The position numbers and the translations under genes are program-made. The notes under the pieces are model-generated. The model worked only from the letters and a program-made list of their open reading frames with translations. It had not been told where the DNA came from and searched no databases. A stretch of 64,000 bases of DNA, from NCBI RefSeq assembly GCF_900104035.1, contig NZ_FNIT01000002.1:124001-188000 (forward strand), written 5' to 3'. This document shows positions 29,319 through 40,821 of the stretch, piece after piece; the first letter of the stretch is position 1; every line of letters begins with the position of its first letter. The stretch comes from Aureimonas jatrophae. GTDB taxonomy: Bacteria > Pseudomonadota > Alphaproteobacteria > Rhizobiales > Rhizobiaceae.

Positions 29319-30650
29319 ATGCACGAGATCGCGCGGGTCGGACTGGCGGCGGAACTGGTGGCCCATGCGGAGCGGAGCGGACCGGTCACGATCGGCGTGG
29401 CGGGCGCGGGCCAGATGGGCACCGATCTCATGGTGCAGCTGCGCCTCATGCCGGGCGTGCGGCTCGGCGCGCTCTCGACCTCGCGCCCCGACCATGCCGA
29501 GGCGGTGCTCGCCTTCGCCGGCTACGGGCCGGACGAATCGGTGCGCGTGCGCGACACGGACGGCGTGAACCGGGCGATCGAGACGGGCCGGGTCGCGATC
29601 GTGGAGGATTTCCGCACCTTCTGCGCGGCGGGCCGCGTCGATGCGGTGATCGACGCCACCGGATCCCCCAGCGTCGGAACGGTGCTGGCGCTGGAGGCGA
29701 TCCGCTATGGGCGCCATGTCGTGATGATGAACGTCGAGGCCGACATCACGATCGGTCGCCATCTGGCGGCCGAGGCGCGGGCGGCGGGCGTCGTCTACAC
29801 GGGGGCGGCCGGCGACGAGCCGCACGCGACGCTGGAGCTGATCGGCCTCGCCCAGTCTCTCGGCCTCGAGATCGTGGCGGCCGGCAAGGGCAAGAACAAC
29901 GCGCTCGACTTCTCGGCCGTGCCCGCCGACTACGAGGCCGAGGCCGCGCGCCGCAACATGAACGCCCGCATGCTGGTGGAGTTCGTGGACGGCACCAAGA
30001 CCATGGTCGAGATGGTGGCGATCGCCAACGCCACCGGGCTCGTGCCCGACAAGCCGGGCATGCACGGTCCGAACGCCACGATCGACGACCTCGCGCAGGT
30101 CCTGTGCACCAAGGCCGACGGCGGCATCCTCTCGCGCTCGGGCGTCGTCGACTACACGATCGGCCGGGGCGTCGCGCCCGGCGTCTTCTGCATCGTGAAG
30201 CCGAAGCATCCGCGCGTCCTGGAGCGCATTGCCGACCTCAAGGTCGGGCCCGGCCCCTGCTTCGCGCTGATCCGGCCCTTCCACCTGACCTCGCTCGAGG
30301 TGCCGCTCTCGGCGGTCCACGCCGTGATGCGCGGCGTGCCGCACATGGAGCCGCTGGACCGCCCCGTCGCCGAATGCGCGGCGGTGGCCAAGCGCGACCT
30401 TGCGCCCGGCGAGCGCCTGGGGCGCATCGGCGAAACCGAGTATCGCGGCTTCGCCATGACCTGGGAGGACGCGCGCGCGGCGCAAGCGCTGCCGATCGGC
30501 CTGGCCGAGGGCGGACGCGTCACGCAGCCGATTCGCGCGGGCGAAAAGCTGACCTATGCGAACTGCGCGCCGGACGAGACGCAGGAGGTCACGCGCATCC
30601 GCCGGCTTCTGGACGCGGCGGACGGGCGTTTTCTCGGCCGCGCCGCCTGA
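29319..30650 (+). CDS. homoserine-dehydrogenase-like NAD(P) oxidoreductase with SAF domain
   Basis: A 443-residue protein. The N-terminal Rossmann fold shows TIGVAGAGQMGTDLM and the conserved AVIDATGSPSVGTVLALEAI. The middle catalytic-like region contains AAGKGKNNALDFSAVP, and the C-terminus has a SAF domain (ECAAVAKRDLAPGERLG, IGLAEGGRVTQPIRAGEKLT). This architecture is known from families annotated as homoserine-dehydrogenase-like oxidoreductases of carbohydrate-acid loci; the substrate here is unknown. ATG 29319 has GGAG 8 bases upstream. A small hairpin (CCCGCTC/GAGCGGG, 29283-29299) lies in the leader. Its position ahead of transketolase and gnd hints at sugar or sugar-acid metabolism. 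Confidence 0.88.
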   Translation: MHEIARVGLAAELVAHAERSGPVTIGVAGAGQMGTDLMVQLRLMPGVRLGALSTSRPDHAEAVLAFAGYGPDESVRVRDTDGVNRAIETGRVAIVEDFRTFCAAGRVDAVIDATGSPSVGTVLALEAIRYGRHVVMMNVEADITIGRHLAAEARAAGVVYTGAAGDEPHATLELIGLAQSLGLEIVAAGKGKNNALDFSAVPADYEAEAARRNMNARMLVEFVDGTKTMVEMVAIANATGLVPDKPGMHGPNATIDDLAQVLCTKADGGILSRSGVVDYTIGRGVAPGVFCIVKPKHPRVLERIADLKVGPGPCFALIRPFHLTSLEVPLSAVHAVMRGVPHMEPLDRPVAECAAVAKRDLAPGERLGRIGETEYRGFAMTWEDARAAQALPIGLAEGGRVTQPIRAGEKLTYANCAPDETQEVTRIRRLLDAADGRFLGRAA

Positions 30651-30826
30651 GCGGCGCGTCTCCGGCGCTTGCGGCGCGGGAGCCACCCATGCTTTCACGC
30701 GCGCGGCCCCATCGACTTGGGCGCCGGGCGCCCCACCCTTGAGGGCACATCTGCGACGGACCCCATCGGCTGCGCCACTTCCGTGCCGGCTTGCTGGGCT
30801 CCTTTGACGCGAAAGGACATGGCCGC

Positions 30827-32917
30827 ATGAGCGCGATCCGATCGACCACCGAGCCCGGCGGCGGCAACGACATGGCCCAGGCCGCGATCGACACGATCCG
30901 CACCCTGTCCATGGACGCCGTCCTGAAGGCCCATTCCGGCCACGTGGGCGCGCCGCTCGGCCTCGCCCCCGTCGCCTACACGGTCTGGACCGAGTTCCTG
31001 CGCACGGATCCGGCCCAGCCCGACTGGCCGAACCGGGACCGCTTCGTCCTGTCGGTCGGCCACGGCTCGATGCTGCTCTACTCGGTGCTGCATCTCGCCG
31101 GCATCGAGGAGATCGACGCCGATGGAAACAAGACCGGCAAGCCCGCCGTCTCGCTCGACGATATCAAGCAGTTCCGCCAGCTGTCCTCGAAGACCCCGGG
31201 GCATCCCGAGTACCGGATGACCACCGGCGTCGAGACCACCACCGGTCCGCTCGGCCAGGGCTGCGGCAACTCGGTCGGCATGGCGCTCGCCGAGCGCTAT
31301 CTCGCCGCCCGCTACAACAAGCCGGAAGCCACGATCTTCGACCACGATGTGATCGTCCTGTGCGGCGACGGCGACATGATGGAGGGCGTCTCCTCCGAGG
31401 CCGCCTCGCTCGCCGGCCACCTGAAGCTCTCGAATCTCTGCTGGATCTACGACAACAACCGCGTCTCGATCGAGGGCCACACCGACCTCGCCTTCTCCGA
31501 GGACGTAGCCGAGCGCTTCCGCGCCTACGGCTGGAAGACGCTGCACGTCTCCGACGGCAACGACCTCGATGCCATCCGCAAGGCGGTGGCCGAGTTCCGA
31601 CAAACCGACGACCGCCCGACGCTGATCGTCGTCGACACGATCATCGGCTACGGCCTCCAAAAGCAGCAGGGCACCGCCAAGGCGCACGGCGAGGCGTTCA
31701 ACGCCGAGGACGTGGTGGGCGCCAAGAAGTTCTACGGCTGGCCCGAGAACGAAAGCTTCCTGGTGCCGGACGGCGTCCAGGAGGGCTTCCGCGCCGCGGT
31801 CGAGGAGCGCGGGCGCGCCGCCCGCGAGAAGTGGGAGGCCGACTTCGAGCGCTACCGCGCGGCCCATCCCGCGCTCGCCGCCGAGGTCGACGCCATGCGT
31901 CGCGGCAAGCTGATCGAGGGCTGGGACGAGGCGATCCCGACCTTCGAGGCCGACGCCAAGGGCGTGGCCTCGCGCGATGCGGGCGGCAAGGTGCTGAACG
32001 CGATCGCCTCCACCGTGCCCTATCTGGTGGGCGGCTCGGCCGATCTCGCCCCGTCCAACAAGACGATGATCAACGGCGACGTCGGCTCGTTCGGCGCCGA
32101 CAACTACGGCGGCCGGAACCTTCATTTCGGCATCCGCGAGCACGCCATGGGCGCGATCGCGAACGGCATGGCGCTGACCTACCTCAAGGCCTACGCCTCC
32201 ACCTTCCTCGTGTTCTCCGACTACATGCGCGCGCCCGTGCGCCTGTCGGCGATCATGGAGCTGCCGGTGATCTGGGTGTTCACCCATGACTCGATCGGCG
32301 TCGGCGAGGATGGTCCCACGCACCAGCCCATCGAGCAGATGATGAGCCTGCGCGCCATTCCGGGCCTCAACACCATCCGCCCGGCGGACGCCAACGAGAC
32401 GGCGGAAGCCTGGCGCGTGGCGATGGAGCAGACCCACGAGCCGGCGGCCCTGATCCTGTCGCGCCAGCCGTTGCCGACGCTCGACCGCTCGAAGTATGCG
32501 GCGGCCTCCGGTCTCAAGCGCGGCGCCTACATCCTGGCGGGTTCGGCGAACGAGCGCCCGGACGTGATCCTGATCGGCACGGGCTCGGAGATCTCGCTCT
32601 GCGTCGAGGCGCACGAGAAGCTCCTGGCCGAAGGCGTGAAGTCGCGCGTCGTGTCCATGCCCTCCTGGCACCTCTTCGAGAAGCAGGATCAGGCGTATCG
32701 CGACGAGGTCCTGCCGCCCGACGTCATGGCGCGCGTGGCGGTGGAGCAGGGCGGCTCGCTCGGCTGGGACCGCTACAGCGGCGCCAAGGGTGCCAAGGTC
32801 GTCATGACGACCTTCGGCGCGTCGGCCCCGATCGCCAAGCTGCAGGAGAAGTTCGGCTTCACGGTCGACAACGTCCTGAAACTCGCCCGCGAACAGTTGG
32901 CCGCGGGCCGCTCCTAA
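30827..32917 (+). CDS. tkt: transketolase
   Basis: A 696-residue thiamine-diphosphate transketolase, moving two-carbon units between sugar phosphates in the pentose phosphate pathway. N-terminal [19 protein letters not shown], the ThDP motif [19 protein letters not shown] and the IYDNN loop are intact. The pyrimidine domain has [17 protein letters not shown] and [20 protein letters not shown] 30827 has AAAGGA 9 bases before it; an upstream TTG at 30791 is less likely. It is followed after a hairpin by gnd. Confidence 0.96.
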   Translation: MSAIRSTTEPGGGNDMAQAAIDTIRTLSMDAVLKAHSGHVGAPLGLAPVAYTVWTEFLRTDPAQPDWPNRDRFVLSVGHGSMLLYSVLHLAGIEEIDADGNKTGKPAVSLDDIKQFRQLSSKTPGHPEYRMTTGVETTTGPLGQGCGNSVGMALAERYLAARYNKPEATIFDHDVIVLCGDGDMMEGVSSEAASLAGHLKLSNLCWIYDNNRVSIEGHTDLAFSEDVAERFRAYGWKTLHVSDGNDLDAIRKAVAEFRQTDDRPTLIVVDTIIGYGLQKQQGTAKAHGEAFNAEDVVGAKKFYGWPENESFLVPDGVQEGFRAAVEERGRAAREKWEADFERYRAAHPALAAEVDAMRRGKLIEGWDEAIPTFEADAKGVASRDAGGKVLNAIASTVPYLVGGSADLAPSNKTMINGDVGSFGADNYGGRNLHFGIREHAMGAIANGMALTYLKAYASTFLVFSDYMRAPVRLSAIMELPVIWVFTHDSIGVGEDGPTHQPIEQMMSLRAIPGLNTIRPADANETAEAWRVAMEQTHEPAALILSRQPLPTLDRSKYAAASGLKRGAYILAGSANERPDVILIGTGSEISLCVEAHEKLLAEGVKSRVVSMPSWHLFEKQDQAYRDEVLPPDVMARVAVEQGGSLGWDRYSGAKGAKVVMTTFGASAPIAKLQEKFGFTVDNVLKLAREQLAAGRS

Positions 32918-32933
32918 GACATCCACCACCCGG

Positions 32934-32957
32934 CCGGCGCCCCTTCGAGGGCGCCGG
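32934..32957 (+). terminator. hairpin between tkt and gnd
   Basis: A perfect 9-bp stem (CCGGCGCCC / GGGCGCCGG) with a 6-base loop lies 16 bases after the tkt stop, followed by TTGCTTTCC. It could be a partial terminator that lets some reading continue into gnd. Confidence 0.6.
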
Positions 32958-32993
32958 TTGCTTTCCACGACTGCCATCGCAAGGACCTCCCCC

Positions 32994-33971
32994 ATGCAGA
33001 TCGCGATCATCGGCCTCGGCCGGATGGGCGGCAACATCGCACGCCGCCTGATGAGCCACGGGCACGAGTGCCTGGTTTACGACCGGTCCGCCGAGACCGT
33101 TTCGGCGCTGAGCGGCGAAGGCGCCCGGGGCGCCGGCTCGCTGGAGGAACTGGCATCCGGCTTCTCGGGACGCCGCGTCTTCTGGGTCATGCTGCCGGCG
33201 GGCGAGCCGACCGAGACCGCGATCCGGGATCTCGCCGGCCTCGCCTCGGAAGGCGACGTCATCATCGATGGCGGCAACACCTTCTACAAGGACGACATCC
33301 GCCGCGCGAAGGAGCTGTCCGAAAAGGGCATCCACTACATCGACGTGGGGACCTCGGGCGGCGTGTGGGGGCTGGAGCGCGGCTACTGCATGATGATCGG
33401 CGGACCCGACGCGACGGTGCGCGAACTCGACCCGATCTTCGACGCGCTCGCGCCCGGCGCCGGCGACATCGAGCGCACGCGCGGACGCCACGCCGAGGAC
33501 ACGCGCGCCGAGCGCGGCTACATCCACGCGGGTCCGGCGGGTGCCGGCCACTTCGTGAAGATGGTCCACAACGGCATCGAGTACGGCCTCATGCAGGCCT
33601 ATGCCGAGGGCTTCGATATCCTGAAGACCAAGAACTCGCATCTCCTGCCCGAGGACGAGCGCTTCGACCTGAACCTTCCCGACATCGCGGAGGTCTGGCG
33701 TCGCGGTTCGGTGATCTCGTCCTGGCTCCTCGACCTCACCGCGATCGCCCTGGCGGGCGACCGGAACCTCGACCATTTCTCGGGTAACGTCGCCGACTCG
33801 GGCGAGGGCCGCTGGACGCTGGAGGCCGCCATGGAGGAGGCCGTGCCGGTGAACGTCCTGTCGGCCGCCCTTTATGCCCGCTATCGCTCGCGCCAGATGG
33901 CGACCTTCGGCGACAAGATGCTGTCGGCCATGCGCTACGGCTTCGGCGGGCACGTCGAGATCCCGCAATAA
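32994..33971 (+). CDS. gnd: 6-phosphogluconate dehydrogenase (decarboxylating), short form
   Basis: A 325-residue short-form 6-phosphogluconate dehydrogenase (GndA/YqeC type), converting 6-phosphogluconate to ribulose-5-phosphate and CO2. The Rossmann start is [18 protein letters not shown]. The substrate signature [20 protein letters not shown] and the catalytic Lys/Asn region [16 protein letters not shown] are present. The short form lacks the second C-terminal half of the E. coli enzyme, and many such enzymes prefer NAD+. ATG 32994 has AAGGA 8 bases before it. The stop overlaps the next start (TAATG). Confidence 0.95.
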   Translation: MQIAIIGLGRMGGNIARRLMSHGHECLVYDRSAETVSALSGEGARGAGSLEELASGFSGRRVFWVMLPAGEPTETAIRDLAGLASEGDVIIDGGNTFYKDDIRRAKELSEKGIHYIDVGTSGGVWGLERGYCMMIGGPDATVRELDPIFDALAPGAGDIERTRGRHAEDTRAERGYIHAGPAGAGHFVKMVHNGIEYGLMQAYAEGFDILKTKNSHLLPEDERFDLNLPDIAEVWRRGSVISSWLLDLTAIALAGDRNLDHFSGNVADSGEGRWTLEAAMEEAVPVNVLSAALYARYRSRQMATFGDKMLSAMRYGFGGHVEIPQ

Positions 33972-34819
33972 TGACGCCGGAACCCCGCCGCCCGGAGCCG
34001 AGCCGCGAGGAACTGGCCGCCGTCCGCCTCGTCGTGTCCGACATCGACGGCACGCTGGTGCGCGACGACAAGTCCCTGAGCGAGGCCACGCTTCGGGCCG
34101 TGCGCCGGGCGGAAGCGGCGGGCATCCTCTTCACGCTGATCAGCGCGCGGCCGGCGAGCGGCCTGGGCGAACTCGTGGAGCGGCTCGGCATCGAGACGGC
34201 GGTCGGCGCCTTCAACGGCGGCACGCTGTTCCGCCCGGGCGGCGAGGTGATCGAGGCCCACCGGCTGGACGAGGCGGCCGCGCGCCGCACCGTCGAGATG
34301 CTGGACGAGGCCGGCGTTCCGGTCTGGCTGTTCGCCGACGGACGATGGCTGACGCGCGGCCAGCCGACGCCCTACGACGACCGCGAGCGCCGCGCCGCCC
34401 GGCTCGACCCGAGCGTCGTTCCCGACTTCGCGCCCTTTCTCGCACGCGCCGACAAGGTCGTCGGCGTGTCGGAGCGCTTCGATCTCGTGGCCGGGCTGGA
34501 AGCCTCCGTCGGCGCCGCGCTCGGGGCGGCGGCCAACGTGATCCGATCGCAGCACTACTTCCTGGACGTCACCGCGCCCGCCGCCAACAAGGGCGACGGC
34601 GTCAGCTTCCTGGCGCGCGCCGCCGGCGTCGACCTCGCCCACACGGCCGCGATCGGCGACATGGCGAACGACGTGCCGATGCTGCGCCGAGCCGGGATCG
34701 GTGTCGCGATGGGTCAGGCGCCGGACGCGGTGCGTGCGGCCGCGCGCCTCGTCACCACCACAAACCAGGACGACGGCGTCGCGCGCTTCCTTGATCGGCT
34801 CGTCGAAGCGCGAGGCTAG
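33971..34819 (+). CDS. HAD-superfamily (Cof-type) phosphatase
   Basis: A 282-residue HAD hydrolase of the Cof/IIB group. Motif I is VVSDIDGTLVRDD, with the nucleophile and acid Asp pair. Motif II lies in LFTLISARPASG. The C-terminal motif IGDMANDVPML supplies the metal-binding acids, and NKGDGVSFL carries the motif III Lys. It probably dephosphorylates a sugar phosphate, since it is translationally coupled to gnd (TAATG). Its last 68 bases overlap the 3' end of the converging CHASE3 gene. Confidence 0.9.
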   Translation: MTPEPRRPEPSREELAAVRLVVSDIDGTLVRDDKSLSEATLRAVRRAEAAGILFTLISARPASGLGELVERLGIETAVGAFNGGTLFRPGGEVIEAHRLDEAAARRTVEMLDEAGVPVWLFADGRWLTRGQPTPYDDRERRAARLDPSVVPDFAPFLARADKVVGVSERFDLVAGLEASVGAALGAAANVIRSQHYFLDVTAPAANKGDGVSFLARAAGVDLAHTAAIGDMANDVPMLRRAGIGVAMGQAPDAVRAAARLVTTTNQDDGVARFLDRLVEARG

Positions 34820-35516
34820 AGGACGCGAGAGCCGGCGGAGCCCCCTCCTGCGCGTCCCGCCGGCGCTCGCGCCGCGCCAGATAGATCTCGACGCCGGCCC
34901 GCGTCAGAAACGAGGCGAGGGCGATCGCGACCGCCACCCAGCGGATGCGCCGCTCGTCCCGGTCGACCTCGCTCTGCCGCTCGGCCAGCAGCGTGGTCTC
35001 GCCGCGCGTGATCTCGCCGATCACGGCGCGGATGCGGTCCATCGTGGCGCGCTCCATCATGGCGATCTCGCGATCGCGCGCGGCCTGGAACCCTTGTGTG
35101 TCGTGGAGCGCGATGGAGTCCTTGAGCTCCGCCAGCTTCGTGTCCACCAGCGTGTCGAGCGCGGTCACGCGCGCGACCTGCGCGGCGTTGTCGGAAATGT
35201 GCGAGCGCAGCTCGCCGCGCAGGCGCCACAAGCGTCCCAGCGCCTTGTCGTAGGGTTCGAGATAACGCCGGTCGCCGCTGAGGAGGTATCCGCGCTGGCC
35301 CGTTTCCGCATCGTCGAGCCCGATCAGGACGTCCTTGGTGTTGTCGATCGCCTGGAAGGTATGGACAACCAGATCCTGGTGGTCGGCGAGCAGCCGGTGC
35401 GTCCAGCCCGTGGCGAGCACGCCCGCCGCGATCACGACACCGACCGGGATCGAGCGCAGGAGAACGGGCGTCGTCAGGGTGTTCCGGCGCAGGGCCCGCC
35501 ACGACCAGTCCACCAT
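34752..35516 (-). CDS. stand-alone CHASE3 domain membrane protein
   Basis: A 254-residue protein. A membrane segment at about residues 19-36 (LLRSIPVGVVIAAGVLATGW) precedes a periplasmic CHASE3 domain, whose hallmark DDAETGQRGYLLSGDRRYLE is clear. A second membrane segment, at about 193-210 (WVAVAIALASFL), ends it. CHASE3 normally sits in front of a kinase, cyclase or chemoreceptor, but here only about 40 basic, low-complexity residues follow, with no output domain. The last 22 codons lie opposite the end of the HAD gene, so the tail may have arisen by loss of an earlier stop. Its partner, if any, is unknown. Confidence 0.8.
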   Translation of the reverse strand: MVDWSWRALRRNTLTTPVLLRSIPVGVVIAAGVLATGWTHRLLADHQDLVVHTFQAIDNTKDVLIGLDDAETGQRGYLLSGDRRYLEPYDKALGRLWRLRGELRSHISDNAAQVARVTALDTLVDTKLAELKDSIALHDTQGFQAARDREIAMMERATMDRIRAVIGEITRGETTLLAERQSEVDRDERRIRWVAVAIALASFLTRAGVEIYLARRERRRDAQEGAPPALASSSLALRRADQGSARRRRPGLWW

Positions 35517-35628
35517 CTCGCCCGTCCGCTCCCGTGATCCGCCGCCGGCCGCCCCGCGCGCCAGCCCCGGCGCATCTAAGGCGCGGCCTCGCGAGCGCCA
35601 TGCCCTCGCTCGCCAAGCCTTGCCGTAT

Positions 35629-35650
35629 CATATAAGGACATCCTTATATG
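35629..35650. promoter_or_regulatory. perfect 10-bp palindrome at the metH promoter
   Basis: Arms CATATAAGGA and TCCTTATATG are perfectly complementary around a CA spacer, an A/T-rich island in a GC-rich region. TTGCCG at 35620-35625 and TTATAT at 35644-35649 would place a sigma-70-like promoter across it. Alphaproteobacterial methionine-cycle genes are known to be repressed by the ArsR-family regulator SahR at palindromic sites; this matches in position and form, but the regulator assignment is inference. Confidence 0.6.
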
Positions 35651-35698
35651 TCTCGGACGGCTGCCCGCCGGGACGCCGGTCAGCCTTGCGAGTCCGCC

Positions 35699-39469
<3,771 letters not shown>

Positions 39470-39494
39470 GGTCGTTGCATTGCGATAATTTAAG

Positions 39495-39552
39495 GCGACC
39501 ATCGCTTTCCCAGGCGATCACGCGACCATAACATTCAGGTGAAGTGGTCGCG
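39495..39552. promoter_or_regulatory. repeated GCGACCA half-sites before the RND operon
   Basis: GCGACCA occurs at 39495-39501 and 39522-39528 as direct repeats 27 bases apart, and again inverted at 39545-39551. The last two form CGCGACCA / TGGTCGCG, an 8-bp inverted repeat with a 16-base spacer. They lie in the metH-RND gap and may be an operator for the pump or a weak hairpin after metH. No adjacent repressor gene is present. Confidence 0.35.
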
Positions 39553-39582
39553 CCGTCGCGCGATCCGCAAGGATCGAGCCGC

Positions 39583-40821
39583 ATGCGCCGCTGGTTCATT
39601 CTCACCCTTGTGGTCCTGATCGTCGCCGCTGTCGTGGAGCGGGATCGTCTGGTGCCCTACCTGCCGCCCGCCTTGTCCGCGTATCTGCCGGCGCAGGATG
39701 GCGGGCAGGGCGGCTCCGGTGGCAAGGGCGGCGGTGGACGTGGCCGTTCGCAGGGCGGCCTCGTCACCGTGGCGGTCGCCACCGCCGCGGACGGCTCGCT
39801 GCCGATCCTGCGCGACTCGATCGGCTGGGTGCGGCCCGTCGCCTCGACGGTGCTGACCAGCGAGACGGCCGGCACGGTCGCCGAGATCGCTGTCGGCGAC
39901 GGCGCCGTCGTCAAGGCGGGTGACCTCGTGGCCCGGCTCGACGACCGCTCCGCCGGGGCGCTGGTCGCCAAGGACGAGGCGGCGGTGGCCCGCGACCAGG
40001 CGACGCTGGACGCCGCCAACGACTCGCTGGCCCGGATCGAGCGCCTCGTCGCGTCGGGCGCGGCCACCAGCCAGGCGGGCGACGACGCCCGCACGGCGGT
40101 GCGCAGCGCGACCGCCACGGTCGCGGTGGACCGCGCCGCGCTCGCTGCCGATCAGGTGGCCCTCGACAAGACGCAGGTGCGCGCGCCCTTCAACGGGCGG
40201 CTCGGCGTTATCTCGCCCTCGCTCGGCACGCTCGTGACGCCGGGCACCGCGATCGCGACGCTGACGCAGGTCTCGCCCGTCCTGGCCGAGTTCTCGCTGC
40301 CCGAGAACGACCTCGACCTCCTTCAGGCCTCGCTGAAGGCCGGTACGCTTCAGGCGACCATCGACCCGCCCGGCGACAGCACGCCTGCCCGGACCGGCCC
40401 GGTGGTGTTCATCGACAACGCCATCGACCAGGAGTCCGGCACGATCCGCCTGCGCGCGCGCCTTGGCAACGACGACGGCGCGCTCGTGCCCGGCCAGTCG
40501 ATCGCCGTGCGCGCCCAGGCCGGCGTCGAGAGCGGGCTCGTGCTGGTGCCGGGGGTCGCGGTCGAGCCGCGCGAGGACGGCTCCGCGGTCTACGTGGTGG
40601 GCGCCGACAACACGGTCGAGGTGCGTCCCGTCACCTTGGCCCTGAGGGTCGGCGACGAGGCGGGGCTCTCGGCCGGCCTCAAGGCGGGCGAGCGCGTCGT
40701 CACCGAAGGGCAGGGCGGTCTGCGGGCTGGCGCGCGCGTCGAGGTGAAGGAGGCCGCGCCCCAGCCGGCGGACGGCGGCCCCGTGGCGACAGCCGACAAG
40801 CCGGCGGAGGATAAGTCGTGA
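39583..40821 (+). CDS. RND efflux membrane-fusion (adaptor) protein
   Basis: A 412-residue periplasmic adaptor that links an RND pump to an outer-membrane channel. An N-terminal membrane anchor (FILTLVVLIVAAVV) is followed by a Gly-rich stretch (about residues 45-60). Lipoyl halves show SETAGTVAEIAVGDGAVVKAG and KTQVRAPFNGRLGVISPSLG around an alpha-hairpin, followed by beta-barrel and membrane-proximal domains (DQESGTIRLRARLGN). ATG 39583 has AAGGA 9 bases before it; an upstream GTG at 39544 is not favoured. The stop overlaps the pump gene start (GTGA). Confidence 0.93.
   Translation: MRRWFILTLVVLIVAAVVERDRLVPYLPPALSAYLPAQDGGQGGSGGKGGGGRGRSQGGLVTVAVATAADGSLPILRDSIGWVRPVASTVLTSETAGTVAEIAVGDGAVVKAGDLVARLDDRSAGALVAKDEAAVARDQATLDAANDSLARIERLVASGAATSQAGDDARTAVRSATATVAVDRAALAADQVALDKTQVRAPFNGRLGVISPSLGTLVTPGTAIATLTQVSPVLAEFSLPENDLDLLQASLKAGTLQATIDPPGDSTPARTGPVVFIDNAIDQESGTIRLRARLGNDDGALVPGQSIAVRAQAGVESGLVLVPGVAVEPREDGSAVYVVGADNTVEVRPVTLALRVGDEAGLSAGLKAGERVVTEGQGGLRAGARVEVKEAAPQPADGGPVATADKPAEDKS

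Noticed and set aside
30719-30733. Possible terminator after the SAF oxidoreductase gene
   Set aside because: The GGGCGCC/GGCGCCC palindrome leaves only one loop base and has no T-run, so a functional hairpin cannot be supported.
35648-35698. MetH start at the first ATG (35648)
   Set aside because: This ATG lies inside the palindrome and near the probable transcription start, and would add 17 residues not usual for the family.
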